A stretch of 64,000 bases of DNA from Plazaster borealis (GCA_021014325.1 CM037471.1:21596818-21660817); one strand, 5' to 3'; positions 45,691 to 58,873 are shown, counted from the stretch's first letter. Notes: generated from the letters alone by a model not told the origin. A program made the numbers and translations.

Positions 45691-46675
45691 TAAAACCAAT
45701 TTGTTTGTAACTTGGCACTCAAATTAATTTGCAAAATCTCTATTATAATAATATCAACAGTAAGTCGGGTCTGTGTTCAAAAATATAATTGTCCCATGTA
45801 CCTTCCCATGACTGTGTCAAGTCAAGATGACTTTTGATTATAATACTGAGAAGACTTTTTATTTTTGATCTCCATTTTTTCTATAAAAAAAAAATCTCAA
45901 ACTGAATCGAAATCTCACTTTTTTATGACCCCCATCCGAACATAACAGAATGAAAGCAACATGTGTACATAATATTTAGAGGAAAATGAAAATACTGCAA
46001 AATATGTTCTATAAAGTACAATCAACTCGGCCAAACTTCCATCCTCAGCTAAATCTATATTGAGCAATCGGCAGCTTGGAAACCATTATCCCACGAGAAA
46101 AAGCCCCAACATAGTCAAGCACCGACAGACAGTCAGAGAGTGGGGGAAAAAAACGTCCCACCAACTGCTATCCACTTTAAGAACAACAAACAACTGCAGT
46201 TCTTGCCACGGGTGTACGACACAAACAGACAAAATAGAATAACGGGGGATTTTCTTTTTGACAAACAAGACTCCACGCTGTGAAGTCAATTTTACCGTAA
46301 TTTACCCCTAAGTGTACCGGCATTTTTTTTTAAAGGGCTAGCCGGGGCCGTCGGCTACTGTCGTGTGGTTGATAATGCTTAGATTGCTCCGTTCTTCACT
46401 TTTGCAAATCGATAATTATTACCCGCTTTATTCGCCGCAGGCGACCACCTGCCAATCAAAATTACCGCGGATAAGATCGCTGTTATGATTGCTCATGAAA
46501 TAGCCGTCTAAAACTTTAGACCAATAGGTGAGATGGTGTGTCGGTGGTGATACAGTAGAAATAACATTGTGGTTCATGTTATCACCAGGTTATTTATTAC
46601 ATTATGTCATTAACAGAGTTACAAAGTGAAACTGTCCAATTATTTCTGAATCTTCTTTAAAGTTATCTATAAGCT
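45691..46675. other. Spacer, no supported gene
   Basis: AT-rich; short ORFs on both strands near 46.1 kb lack support. Confidence 0.4.
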
Positions 46676-47053
46676 TTAAAGGTGCTATACAGCATTGGAA
46701 GAGCTGACAAAATAGTCGCAGACAGTGTTCATGTTTTGTGTGACCAACCATGAAATAACAAACATGTGGAAATTTGGGCTTCATCCGTTGTGTGAGTCAG
46801 GAGAAAGTAGTGAAAAACCATGCACACTGTAAACACGTTGTCCTTAATTTTGTTTGTAACAACCGAAATCAGCTGTTGCGGGTTTTTGTTGTTTTAGGTT
46901 TTCAGATACAGTTTTCTCGAATATGACTTCGTTTCAGAGGGAAATATTTCACAGAAAAAAATGGTTATAGTATGAACTTCATAATCAATAAACTTTCAGA
47001 TTAAAATGAAACAATGATTTTTTGTATCCTTACCAATCCTGTAAAATACCTTG
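46676..47053 (+). mobile_element. Family C TTAA element
   Basis: TTAAAGGTGCTATACAGC at the left; the right end near TAAAATACCTTG is decayed. The interior is distantly like family A (AAATTTGGGCTTCAT, TTCAGAGGGAAATATTTC). Confidence 0.55.
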
Positions 47054-48420
47054 TGATCTATGTGGTTTAAATAAAAGCGATAAAGTATCAGAACGGTCGT
47101 CGGAACTTGCAACCTCTGTTTTGCTTTATTCTGATATAAGTTGATGTTTGATTTTTTTTTTTTTTTTTTTTTTTAAGGGAGCAATTTGCCTCACATCGGC
47201 AGGGAATCACGCTTTGAGAGACCAAGCCGACAACTCCAAACCAAACAGCAATCTTAACAGGGTTCCGTGGTAGGGATCCTGTTTGATATTAACTCATGCA
47301 TCACGGCAAGAAAGCCGACTCTGAAGTCCGCGGCAGTGACTGTTTAGTTTAACAGTTGGACCCGTTAGAAATCTGGGGCAGCTATGAGTCCAACTATTAT
47401 ATATGGACACATCACCGTGAATCGAAAAGGAAAGTTCTTACTCTGTTGGAAGAAATATCACAAATATTTTATCTGATTCATCTTGAACAATACAATATGA
47501 TAGCCTATTTCAGACTCATTCACATAATAGTTCGACGATCTGTACCTTATGTTTAAATAACAATGACTAATCTTTTGTATTCACAACAAGCACATTTTTA
47601 GGAGACAACGAAAAATAAATGTCGCCTAAAGTATAATTAACATTTTGCATTACCTTTTTGAAGTTTAACTCTTATCTTCCTAAGAGATAAAAAAATCCTG
47701 AAACCGTCAGAGTCCACACGAGAAGAGACCAAACAAATTCAGCAGGTTGTTACATGCCGAGCAGATGCACAATACCGGCATGCAGACCTTAAACTACTGC
47801 CAACATTTATCCACAGTATGCCCCTCCTGGGAGCTTCTGACCTCAGAAAAGAATGACTGCGGTCGAAATTCCCCCAGAGCTGCTTGTTCCCCCCTTCCTC
47901 ACAAAAAAGCCTATTATTAACCTTGAACCTTTTTATACTTTGGGTAAATACAGGCTCACATTTGGCCGCTGATGAAGGCTTGGATGGGGATTTGTCTTAC
48001 TCCGGAAGGGTGGGTGTAACCTTATCGAAGGGCCCTGTTCATAACCTCTTGTCATGCGCCCTGTGAGATGGGCCTACCAAGTGCTTGTCAAGAGGAAGAC
48101 TACGCGGTGCATCTCTGTAACCACCCATTCATTCGCCAACCAACCCTGTTATTTTAAAGTCCGCCGGGCGTGTTCGGGGAATAATCCAACTTTCCCCTAT
48201 CGGACTTAGCAGCTAGCCAAGATCTTTCCAGCGCGTCATTGTCAGTGATCAGCGGCCAAGGGAAGCTAAAGGGGGTTGAGGGGGGAAGACCTGTAGCGTC
48301 ACTGCCATGGCCACTATCTGTGTAATTGGGCAACCTTGGCAAGGCGTGACTCAGTTTTTTCTCGAGAGTTCCCGGTAAAATAGTTGAAGAGGGAAACCCT
48401 CATTCCTTTATGCAGTGCCA
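47054..48420. other. Spacer with a poly-T tract
   Basis: T run at about 47152-47174. The minus ORF at 48154-48342 and plus ORFs here are unsupported. Confidence 0.4.
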
Positions 48421-48546
48421 GGGCTCAATTTCATAGAACTGCTTCAGCACAAACATTAGCTAAGCACAACAAAATATGCTAACCAGAATAAGGTTACCAG
48501 CCAAAATACCATGTCTTATGCACCATATTTCACTGGTATCCTGCTG
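48421..48546 (+). mobile_element. Family E MITE, truncated copy
   Basis: GGGCTCAATTTCATAGAAC start, AGCTAAGCACAAC and CTGGTATCCTGCTG. The right end is missing. Confidence 0.6.
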
Positions 48547-48601
48547 TAGCAACATAAAATAGCAATTATCAATAATGATAGAGAACTAAGTCGTGTGGCG
48601 T

Positions 48602-48965
48602 GTCGTGGCCGAGCGGTCAAGCGCACTGGACTCAAGCTAAGGTGTTTCTGATCAGTTGAGTGTGGGTTCGAGTCCCGTTGGCATTAAAGACACAAACCAT
48701 TATTCCTTCGGATGGAACGTAAAGCCGTACAGGTCCCGTGCGTTGTATAATGCACGTAAAAGAACCCGTTACAGTTATCGCTAAGAGAAGGTGTTTGGCC
48801 CGGTGTGTCTGGCAGTGGCTGCTGAATGCACCGCAGCACCTTGTGCTACAAAAACGATCAGTATATAGAGTGTTTAAAAACTTCAAAACCTGTCTTTAAA
48901 AAAATACTAATAAGCGTTTTGAGACGCCCGTATAGGTAAAGCGCTATAAAAGAAACTTGTTATTA
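48602..48965 (+). mobile_element. tRNA-Leu-derived SINE, copy 2 (best preserved)
   Basis: GTGGCCGAGCGGTCAAGCGC is a near-perfect tRNA-Leu 5' half with A box. GGACTCAAGC gives anticodon CAA, and GGGTTCGAGTCCC the B box. The body contains CCTTCGGATGGAACGTAAAG and ends TATAAAAGAAACTTGTTATT. Confidence 0.75.
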
Positions 48966-48996
48966 AACTTGCGATTTGGGGACTTTCTGGTTCTGC

Positions 48997-49412
48997 TTAA
49001 AGGCAATGAACACGTTTTGAAATTGTCAAAGACCAGTCTTCTGACAAGCCTGTGAAAATTTGGGCTCAATTGGTCATCGAAGTTGCAAGAAAATGATGAA
49101 AGAAAAAACACCCTTGTTGTACAAATTTGTGTGCTTTCAGATAGGAATAAAAACTTCTTGCAAGAAGTTTTTATTATTTTAGTGAGAAATTACCTCTTTC
49201 TCAAAAACTACGTTACTTCAGAGGGAGTCGTTTCCTACAATGTTTTATACTATCAACAGCTCTCCGTTGCTTGTTACCAAGTAAGTTTTTGTGCTAATAC
49301 TTGTTTGATGACCAATTGAGCCCAAATTTTCACAGGCTTGTTATTTTATGCATATGTTGGGATACACCAAGTGAGAACACTGGTCATTGACAATTTCCAA
49401 ACGTGCCTTTAA
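48997..49412. mobile_element. Fold-back family A element, two left ends
   Basis: It begins TTAAAGGCAATGAACACG and runs in the plus sense past the central palindrome. From about 49308 it turns into the reverse complement of its own left end (GACCAATTGAGCCC ... CAAACGTGCCTTTAA). TTAA flanks both sides. The left part lacks about 33 bases present in other copies. Confidence 0.8.
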
Positions 49413-49469
49413 AAGTCAAACCAAAACAAGTCCAAATTGTCTTAGTAATTCCTCCATATCGTACAACCA

Positions 49470-49845
49470 TTAAAGGCACTGGACACGTTTGGTAATTACT
49501 CAAAATATATATTAGCATAATAACTTACTTGGTAACGAGCAAAGGAGAGCTGTTGATAGTATAAAACATTGTGAGAAACGACTCCCTCTGAAGTAACGTA
49601 GCTTTTGAGAAAGAGGTAAAATATTTGCATCTGAAAAAGACTTCAGGCCTGAAGCCCTTTTCAGGCACCTGAAAGCACACAAATTAATTTGTGCAACAAG
49701 GGTGTTTTTTCTTTCATTATTTTCTTGCAACTTCAATGACCAATTGAGCCCAAATTTTCACAGGTTTGTTATTTTATGCATGTTGGGATACACCAAGTGA
49801 GAATACTTGTCTTTGACAATTACCAAACGTGTCCAGTGCCTTTCA
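49470..49845 (-). mobile_element. TTAA-flanked MITE, family A, copy 9
   Basis: Starts TTAAAGGCACTGGACACG; the right end GTCCAGTGCCTTTCAA has lost TTAA. The central palindrome is CTTCAGGCCTGAAG, as in copy 1. Confidence 0.8.
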
Positions 49846-52610
49846 AATAGACTGTCCAAGATATGCCAATCTATCACGAGGTATGGACACATGCCAAAAT
49901 CATGTATCAGCAAAGAGGAAAAGCCGTAATTTCTTCCGACGGCCCACTTCGATGTTGAAGCGTAAAATGAACTGGCGGTTGAGACTGGATGCACTGTGTT
50001 GCAATGCCGGTTGCACCACCCAGGATGTCCCGCCCTCTAGCGGGGGCTCAGAAGGCTAAACGGCTTTCCCGGAACTCAATTATTAGCACATCAGAAACCG
50101 GGAAGTGGAGTGAATGCAAAAAAGAAGGACCCTACAGTGCTACCATGTTGTTGTTTATCTCAAATTCAAATCAATGTAACAAAATCAAGGCCAAAGGAGC
50201 CTCGTTTGGAATATTCATGATTGAACAAAAAAATAGCACAGATGGTATCAAAATGTCAAATGTCAAGATGTCAAAATGGGCAAAAATCCAACCGAGCGTC
50301 TTTGAGGGGCTGATGCCACTTCACGTAAGGTCCTTTACCATAACAAAACAAAACTTTCAAAGCTTTTGCTCCTTTTGTGCCATCCCAACACGACTATCTC
50401 TTTTTAAAAAACATGTCAGCAACAGGTGATTTTTCATATAAACCTATTCATTACAATTGTTAAACCAAGCATCATGAACAGGGGATTGTCGACCTGTTTC
50501 GAAAAAAATGTGCCTTTTTTTATTTAGATCCACGGGGACATGAAAACTACAATGATGTCAATGACTAGGCATTTTACACTGGAGCCCTACGGGTAGCACG
50601 GTCATTGTAGCATGAATCAGTAGCCCCTGCAAACCCGTTGTGTTCAGGGCACAGTTCAGGGTACTCCATCCCCAGCAACCTCGCTCATCCCTAAATGCTT
50701 GATCCTGCTCCCCGGAAAACCGGAAGGAATTGCACTACCTCGAAGAAATCGCTTAATTATCCGAGAAGCTTAAAGACAATCAATTCGGTAGCTTTTTTCC
50801 TTTTGACAGCTGCCTGGCCGTGTCTCTATCGTCAGGCTATTATGATGTGTTCTGTTGGGGCTTCCTTCCCATTGGGGTTAACCCATAAAAGACATGGTCA
50901 GTTAGAGCATAGAGGAGCGCCATTGGTAATACAGTAGGTCATGTCTCTCAGAAAGAAAACCCAAGAGGGTCCCAAACTTAAACTTCCACTTATACTGACC
51001 AGGAGAGCACGAATTACCTCTAATTACAAACATTCATTTTTGTCCTTTCTATTTCGTTGCGATTTATTTGATAAATATTTTGAATGCAGCCCTCTGGTCA
51101 CCATATGATTCACATTTCCTTCGACAAAAGCCTGGGGATAGCTTGAAGTATATTATGACGACAAAATTAAAATAACATGTTTTGGAGTACAACTGCAATG
51201 GCAGAAAAGTGAAAAAAATATTTAGTGCTTTTGTGACTGTCTACACGCAGGACTCATTACTGACCTTATACCGAGCGACTCTGAAACTTCACGAGAAAGA
51301 CATAACAATTAATCACGCATGCATATAGCTGATTTGTTCTTCACATTCAATTCGACTGCTGGTTGTTTTTCAATTCGTACTCACTGTCTAATATTTCTGC
51401 GGGTTTTGTTTTGGTCTTGATGTACACTGGTTCCATGTCACAGAGAATAATTTGATTGAAAACTAGAGAATTAGAATGAGTAGTTTTCAAAGAGACAATA
51501 AAATATCACGCCTGTACACGTCAAATTAAAAGAAAAGCAACATAGCCCTTCTTGAATTCCACTCCAAGAGTCACCCCAATCTTAGAAGCTTTGCCCCCCC
51601 CACCCCCACCCCCACCCCCAAACGCAACCAAGTCTTTCGCATAGTGGAACATTTTAGATTATGCTCACCGTTAATTAACTCAGTATAAACAACCGATCTG
51701 TTCACTGGTAATCAAGACTATATCAATGAATTGGGATTCTGTTTGAGACGGCTATAAATATCTGCATGACCGTCAGAGTGAATGTATTGTACGTGTAAAA
51801 GTATTGATTTTTTTGCTGCAAAATTAGCTCCGTCTGAATTGATCGCAGCTACGCAAAGTTCATTGATAAAAAATATGCGCCTATGTCTGTGTCATCGTGT
51901 GCTGTTTAATTGGTACTACACACCCTTCATATTGACTCAGCTTTGTCGCTGGTTTATCACATCCCCATGATTGGGAATAAAAATTGCTTTACCAATTCCC
52001 ACCGTCCATTCCCTTTACAATGTAACTGAATCGTATGAAGGCTTTGCAGGTAGTACCCCCTCCCCCTCCCCCCCCCAATGTGTTATCATCATCGTCGACA
52101 CAAACATTCGTTATAGTGTCGGTTAATTTCTAGTAAATAACTGAATGGAATGAAACCATTATCTTATCACAAAATAAAATTGTACTTAATATCTACCCAT
52201 CTCACCCATCTTATATCCCAGGATACAATGACCTCTGGACCCTGGCAGGTATTCATCGTGCCCCCACCCCCGCCCCCAATTTCTTCCATCCGTGAACATC
52301 ATGCACTCCTTCTAATAAACTCAAACACTTCGGCAAGATAAATGATCTTGTCTTCCAGCTTTCTCAGTGTGCTTGGAGTGGACTTAGGTGCCGCTAAACC
52401 AAAGGGAATCCCTGATCAAAGACAGCGTGATGCAGAACTGAAACAAGATTGATTTCTCGTCAGTTCTTTCCTTTGTTATCAACTCATTCGGTCCACTGAG
52501 AGGATGATTGTGAACTTTGATTGATGGTTGCCGTGAGATGACAGTCATTCAGTCATTTTGAAATTCACTGATAGATGCCAGAAATATTACACGGACTAGC
52601 AAGCCACTTT
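49846..52610. other. Long spacer, no supported gene
   Basis: The plus ORF 49989-50429 (146 codons) is the longest but has no recognised motif, no clear splice sites and mixed composition. C-rich tracts lie at 51594-51620 and about 52056. Nothing else was recognised. Confidence 0.4.
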
Positions 52611-52982
52611 TTAAAGGCACTGAACACGTTTGGAAATTGTCAAAGACCATTGTTCTCACTTGGTGTATCCCAACATATATGCATAAAATAACAAGCCTGT
52701 GAAAATTTGGGCTCAATTGGTCATCGAAGTTGCAAGAAAATGATGAAAGAAAAACACCCTTGTTGTACAAATTTGTGTGCTTTCAGATAGGAATAAAAAC
52801 TTCTTGCAAGAAGTTTTTATTATTTTAGTGAGAAATTACCTCTTTCTCAAAAACTACGTTACTTCAGAGGGAGTCGTTTCCTACAATGTTTTATACTATC
52901 AACTCTCCGTTGCTTGTTACCAAGTAAGTTGTTATGCTAATGTTTGTTTTGAGTCATTACCAAACGTGTACGATACCTTTAA
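52611..52982 (+). mobile_element. TTAA-flanked MITE, family A, copy 10
   Basis: TTAAAGGCACTGAACACG to GTACGATACCTTTAA, with the CTTCTTGCAAGAAG centre and clean TTAA flanks. Confidence 0.8.
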
Positions 52983-53435
52983 AATGCATAGTTCGCAAAA
53001 CACTTGTTTTTGAAAACTACAATACATAATCAATGTAGCTTCGTTCGTTTTACTGGTCAGCGCCGAAATGAGAGAGGTCATAATTTCATCGTTAAACGCC
53101 CCCACCCCCTTCCCAATTCACCCCACCACGATTCCTAAGTTGTTCCTCGTCCACGGTGACCGCAACGGCGGGAAAACGATTGCTACACGCCTGACCAGAT
53201 TTTGCAATGTTGGAATGATTTTATATAAAAACCAATATTTTGATTTCCATGTTACATTCCGAATGAATAGCCGGTGAGAACGACAGCAGCGTTACGGGTA
53301 ATTTAATGGTAACAACACAAACATTTATGTATTAAGTTATACCTATAAGGTCTCCTAAAGGACTAACAGATTCAATGAGGAAAGTCCAGTTTCAGATGTA
53401 AACGAACATTCAATCCACATGACGGATTCGGTCCA
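52983..53435. other. Spacer, nothing recognised
   Basis: No supported gene. Confidence 0.4.
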
Positions 53436-53505
53436 GGAGTGGATTCGAACCAGTGTCTTGTGAATGACAGGGCAATAATTATACCATACATGATTCGCTC
53501 AACCG
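53436..53505 (-). repeat. tRNA-like relic
   Basis: On the minus strand, TATGGTATAATTATTG (A-box-like) and GGTTCGAATCC (perfect B box) are spaced as in tRNA. The stems are poor, so it is likely a SINE head or dead tRNA. Confidence 0.4.
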
Positions 53506-55974
53506 ATCCGTCGACTTGTTCCAAGAATTGGAAATCGGTTGGTGCAATAAATCTAATCGAAACAACTTTAGTCTTCGAAATATGAAAAATAAAGAAAACG
53601 AACTTACCGAGATGTCTAATCAACTTGCCACAAGTCACCAGCTGCAAAGGTGGGTCTTAGTCGCCACCAGCCCGTAATGACAACACATACACGGCCGCTT
53701 TTAGGCAAGCTGAGACATTTTATACTGTTCCAACAATTAACCGGTGGTGACAAGATTGCGCACAGGCCTTTCTAGTACAAATATTAAACCAATTACAAGC
53801 TCTGGATTCCAGTTCCCTTGTACGGGATAGCCTCTTGTACAACCTGGTGTATCTTCACACAAGATGCTTGTCAATATTTGCTCAGATTTGAAGTTAAAGG
53901 GGAAAGTAATTGCTTGGACGAAAGCAACGTGGGGACTGACTACAACTCTACGCATGCAGACTGCAGTCTGGTTTATCAGAACATTAAATGTACCTCCGGA
54001 TTTCTTGTATGGGACTATCAAACCTTTCACCTCACATTCCTGTTATGAACTGCCAGGTTACAAGTCAGTCTGTGTATTAATTCATTATTTTTAATCGTCT
54101 GGTCCATAATGTGTGGTGCTTTTATTTTACTGCCTATTTATTTATTGAGAAATATTTTAAGCTTTTCTTGTTCTTCGCTAGTAGCCTCAACGAGGGTCCT
54201 TCGGCTGATGTAATGGGAGTATAAATCAAAACCATTGTAATCTAACACCAAACAATAATAAGCCTGTACAACAATTCTTGACAGATATATTGGAAGCTAC
54301 ATTTTGAATCAGCTGAGATTTATGGACGAACTAATATTCCTCACAAATATTGCTTTCTTATTTCTACGTCTCCAAACGTCTCATATTGAACAGAAATTAA
54401 TTTGGGTTGATTTGTCGTGACTTGGGGAAATTCACGACAAGGACTCGCACACAATCGCTTCTCCGTTAAACAGAAACTTTTTTAATCTAAACTCTGCTTG
54501 TTCCAAGTCATTAACTCAAGCACTGTCAACCGGTGGTGTAACAAGGAATGTGAAGTACGGAGGGTCGACACCAAGCGCTGCTGTGATGTTCAGAGACACG
54601 CCTTTCGGTGGGGGAAACAGTAAAAATGTACGGCAACAACAAGATGCGACAATCGGCTGGGAAGGGGGGTCAATGAACACCACTTAAACTGTCACCCAAA
54701 AACTACAACTGTTTAATCAATGATATTAGTACTTTTTTCAACGGTTTACATAATTTCATGTCTGAGAATGTAAGATAAAACAATAATACGCCCACGCACT
54801 CATTATTAAAGAAAAGAGCCCATTTGTCACAGTCTCCTTTATTAAAGTTATACACGAGAAATTTATGAGAAACTGAAGAAACCGCTTTATTGGACAAGCC
54901 ATGAGGTTATTTATCAAAATCCACGGCGATACCGAAGTATTTAACCCGTTTCTTGTTCATGTACTTCGATGGATTGGGTGAATTGAAACAAATAACTGTT
55001 GGAAGATTCCAGATGTTCTGATGCCGAAGGTTTGGTGCTGATGTGATAGAACACATAATTTGAATTACCCGTCGATGAAGACAAACATTCCCCCCTCTGT
55101 TTCTAGTCTTTCTTTTTTAGTGCATTTCCGTTTAGCTGAGCGATGCTCGCGCAGCGCACACATCCGCTGATCAGACTATAGGGCGCCCTCATGAGACCTC
55201 ATCACGAGTCAACACACGTTTGACATTCTTCCCCGTCATAATTGTTTGGATGCTTAATTTACAGCAACACCGCTAGTTTCATTGGATCATAATTTTCATA
55301 ATGGCTAATGACGACCTTTCTTCGGGGCCGTCATCCAGTTATCCAGGCCTCCTGAACTGAATAACCATGTTGGTTGAGTCAGCCAGATTTTTCAGTAAAA
55401 CCTTGCTTGAATTTTGTAACCTTCTCCGAGGAAAATTCAGGCTTTTTAGACTCCAACATTTGGGATTAATACATTTTAACATCAGGGGACCTTTGTGAGC
55501 CCGTCGACGGCCTACATGGTTTTGAGATATTAAAGGTTTTTTTTTCGGATATCAATGACCAAATGTTTTCGAAATAAATGACACTTCCTCAATGAATGTT
55601 GCAAGTGTGCGTGATTTTAATTATAGCTATACTCTCTCCTGTCTCACAAAGTGCACACGCCGCAGTAAAGTCCTCTTCAGGACTTTTAAGGAGTACGCAT
55701 TTATTAGTTCAATTTTGCCTAAATAAATATAATATTCATGAAACAGTGAAAGGTGTACTATTCAAAAGACATTTGGCGCCCTCTTGGTTTACTTTCGTCT
55801 GACCTGAAACTCAAGTATTTGATGAGCGTGAGACTGGAGAACAACACTAGAATTGTTTTCATAACGAAACCATCTTCACTCTTCATATAACTCAGTGAAG
55901 CCAACCTGATATACTATAATGGAATATAGGCCTAGTTTGATCCTGATGGTGAAATATAAGAGTAATTAACCTTT
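53506..55974. other. Long spacer, no supported gene
   Basis: Short overlapping ORFs only. GCGCCCTC octamers at 55183 and 55776. Confidence 0.4.
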
Positions 55975-56420
55975 CGGGCACTGACGATTTCAAATACACT
56001 AAGGCATATTAGGCTTAATTGGGCCTCTTTTCATCGGGGTAAATAGCCCCAACCCCACCCCAATTATGTTTCCATTGTTCCCCCATAATATCTGATATAG
56101 GCCTAACAAGGGTAGAGCAAATCATAGGGTGATCCTACATGATTATGGCCACACATATAGCATTTCCCGTGACAACAGCACATCAACAAAAAAGCACAAT
56201 CTCCATGCATGTGTTATTAGCGCAGATCAGTTGAAATAAAGGGTGTAGGCCTACCTAGTCCAATCCTAGTCGAAACCTTTTATTCAACTATGACAATGAA
56301 CCGTATATTATAAGGCCTACTATCTAGCTGGAGTTGACGTTGGACCATGTGGAAGGTAAACATCTAATGAATATTCATTTTTGTATAGAGGTTTACCGAA
56401 ACAAAAATGCCCCAGAAGGC
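55975..56420 (+). repeat. Dispersed repeat P, copy 2 (uninterrupted)
   Basis: Same block order as 37095-37640 without the internal insertion, about 75-80% alike by eye. Confidence 0.65.
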
Positions 56421-57180
56421 TAATTATGAATAGTAATTAACATGACCACGTTCATGACGAAGAGGGGGCCGAATGTAAAAGATCAAATTAGACTAGTTTG
56501 ACTATAATTAAGATTCTGATTTCATTATTTTAAATCATAGAATTAAACAAGTCCTATAAAGTGTCATTTTCAATGTCACACCAACGATAGAAATAGGGTT
56601 TTTTTTAAAATAGATGTTCGGTGACGTCCCCATGGATATGAAAAGGCTCCTCTGACCAGTTAATTTGAATTGCAAACTTGAATTGGTGTCAGCCAACATT
56701 TTGTGACAATTGGTTTTTCTATTTAGGCCCTATACATTCAGTTATTTTTTAAGATGTTTTGTTAAAATAGTTGAATTAAACATTAACAAAATACGTAGAG
56801 CCACAAACATCAGCCCCTGTTTGCCTGCGACAACTTTTTCGTCGTATTATTTGTTTCTAGTATCGAAATAGACAAGTTTACAATGAATACAAAACGGGAA
56901 AAGGAACAACCACTGAGACGAAAAGGAGAAAACGCCCTCTCATGGTACATTTTGACCATGTCTTCTCTCCAGATTTGGCTGAATGAAAAGGCAAAATAAC
57001 CACAGTAAGAACTAAATTAATCTATTGTCAGGGAAAAGTCACTGAAACATATCATGTTTGTGAATCCTTCAATGTTCCTTAAAATACAAAAAGTGAGTTT
57101 ATAAATAAAGAGCATTTTAGAAACATTTCTTGGGTTCAAAACAGCGCCCTCGTTGGTATAATTAGAGTTATCGCGACCAA
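56421..57180. other. Spacer, nothing recognised
   Basis: AT-rich. A GCGCCCTC octamer at 57144 borders the putative promoter. Confidence 0.4.
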
Positions 57181-57301
57181 CTCATGCGCTGATTGGTCCA
57201 CGTGACATCATACTATTCCGTCGCCATGTTTGGACTCGACGCCGCTGTATTTGCCGCGAAATTGTGAGCTCATATTCTGGATTATCTGGAAGTGTAAAGT
57301 G
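57181..57301 (+). promoter_or_regulatory. Putative promoter and non-coding first exon of the right-edge gene
   Basis: CpG-rich DNA contains CCACGTGAC (an E-box/USF-type site) and GCCATGTTTGG (YY1-like). The likely exon ends at AAAGTG followed by gtaagg (57302). ATG at 57226 opens a 13-residue upstream ORF, ending TGA at 57267. The next acceptor on this strand that fits is at 61477. The link to the gene is inferred from position. Confidence 0.45.
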
Positions 57302-58706
57302 GTAAGGTGACATTTTTGGATTTAATTTTATACAAGCTTAAAAACAACTGTGTGTTTTATGAGGTTGCAGAGCTAGAATTGGGTTTTACATGAAAATTGG
57401 CTTTATACCAACAGAGGGCGTCAATCGAGTTGCTACTTGCTGGTTGGGTTGTGTGTGCGTAATACAAATGAAACATTAACATAACGGAGAAAGCTAACAT
57501 TACAATAATACATTATGGTCAATGCTAAAAATAGAGGTACGTGGAGACCGCACACAATTGTTGCGCGCGTTTTTGTCATTCGTGTGTTGGTACACAGACA
57601 GGTGTCCTCCATGGTTTGTGTGTTTTTACGTTCATTCAATGCATTATTTTTGTGTGAAATGTACGACGTGTATAGTATGTAGATCGTACCATATTCAAAC
57701 AAGGGCAAACATCTGTCATGTCTGTGTTGTGTAGTTGAATTACTGAATTTGATTGATTAATAATAATATTTGCCTCAGTCATCTGTATGTTGTGAAATGC
57801 TGTTTATAAATTCTGTAATCATAATACTATATAATATAGGCATGGGGAAAATGTCTGTAACCAACTGCCTCTCGTTCACTCACTGAACATTGTATTTGTA
57901 AAAGCATTATCTCATTATTTTTACTTCCTTGAGTAAGATACTATTTCAAATTTTATTTCATAATGAATGAAAAGGTGGCTGTCCGATACAGACATTTTAA
58001 CCGACATGTGTAAACTGTGTTGGACTACGCTCTGTGTTTTTGAGTCCGAGGTCAAGTCAAATTTCAATTGCTAATTAATTACAATTAATCATTAATTGTA
58101 ATTAATAATGTATCATGTTCTGTCATGCATCAATACCATGACGTTTACAAAAGTATGACAATTTTCCTCAACCTTCAATCTCTCCCCCCCCCCCACCACC
58201 AGCAATAATTAAATTAGACTTAGAAAAAACAAATATTTTAATAAGTAAGAATGGAAATGAAGGAAGTACTTGTCCGTTGTACGTAGTTCCACTGCTTCCT
58301 CCTATTTTTGTAGTATTTCCTTGATTTATGGCTCTATAGGGCTCTGTACTAGCTTTAGAACGGGTTAGGCTAATAGCTGGTGTGATGTGTCTTTTGACAT
58401 TTTTGTTGCCGGCTCAACTATACAGATACAGATACAGATCTTCATCTTCCTTCATGGTCCAATTTCTTTCCCTTCCAGGCTCCCGCTTGTAATTGTATGC
58501 TGTCAGTTCCAGTGCGAAGGACTAATTAGTACGTCAAGTATTATCCCGTTTCAACCTTCATTTCCATTGGATGTTACGGTAGATAACGATGGATACTTGT
58601 CTCCAAAAGGCATGAAGCCTTGAAGGTAAATTCATAAAATCTTACGGTAGCCTCACCACCTGCAGAGCAAACCCAGGATCAATATGAAAGATTTCGTAAC
58701 CGGTGT

Positions 58707-58873
58707 CAGGCCTGGAATTTCATCTTTGAGAGGGCAAGCCATTTTCATTTTGCAAAGGGCACTTCCATTGTAAAATCTTAAAGTCTATGGGACACTTTTG
58801 AAGGGGCACCAATGCCAAGACCAGGGGCAGTGGAGGCCATAGCCTCCGTAGCCTCCATGCAATTCCAGGCCTG
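58707..58873. mobile_element. CAGGCCTGGAATT inverted-repeat element
   Basis: Starts CAGGCCTGGAATTTC and ends GCAATTCCAGGCCTG. Flanks CGGTGT and CGATGT may be a worn target duplication. Both ORFs over its right half are incidental. Confidence 0.7.

Noticed and set aside
48602..48680. Functional tRNA-Leu(CAA) gene
   Set aside because: A and B boxes and the CAA anticodon are present, but the acceptor stem does not close and the sequence continues into a shared SINE body.
49989..50429. 146-codon plus-strand ORF
   Set aside because: No recognisable motif, splice sites or repeat origin; composition is not clearly coding. It is kept only as part of a spacer note.
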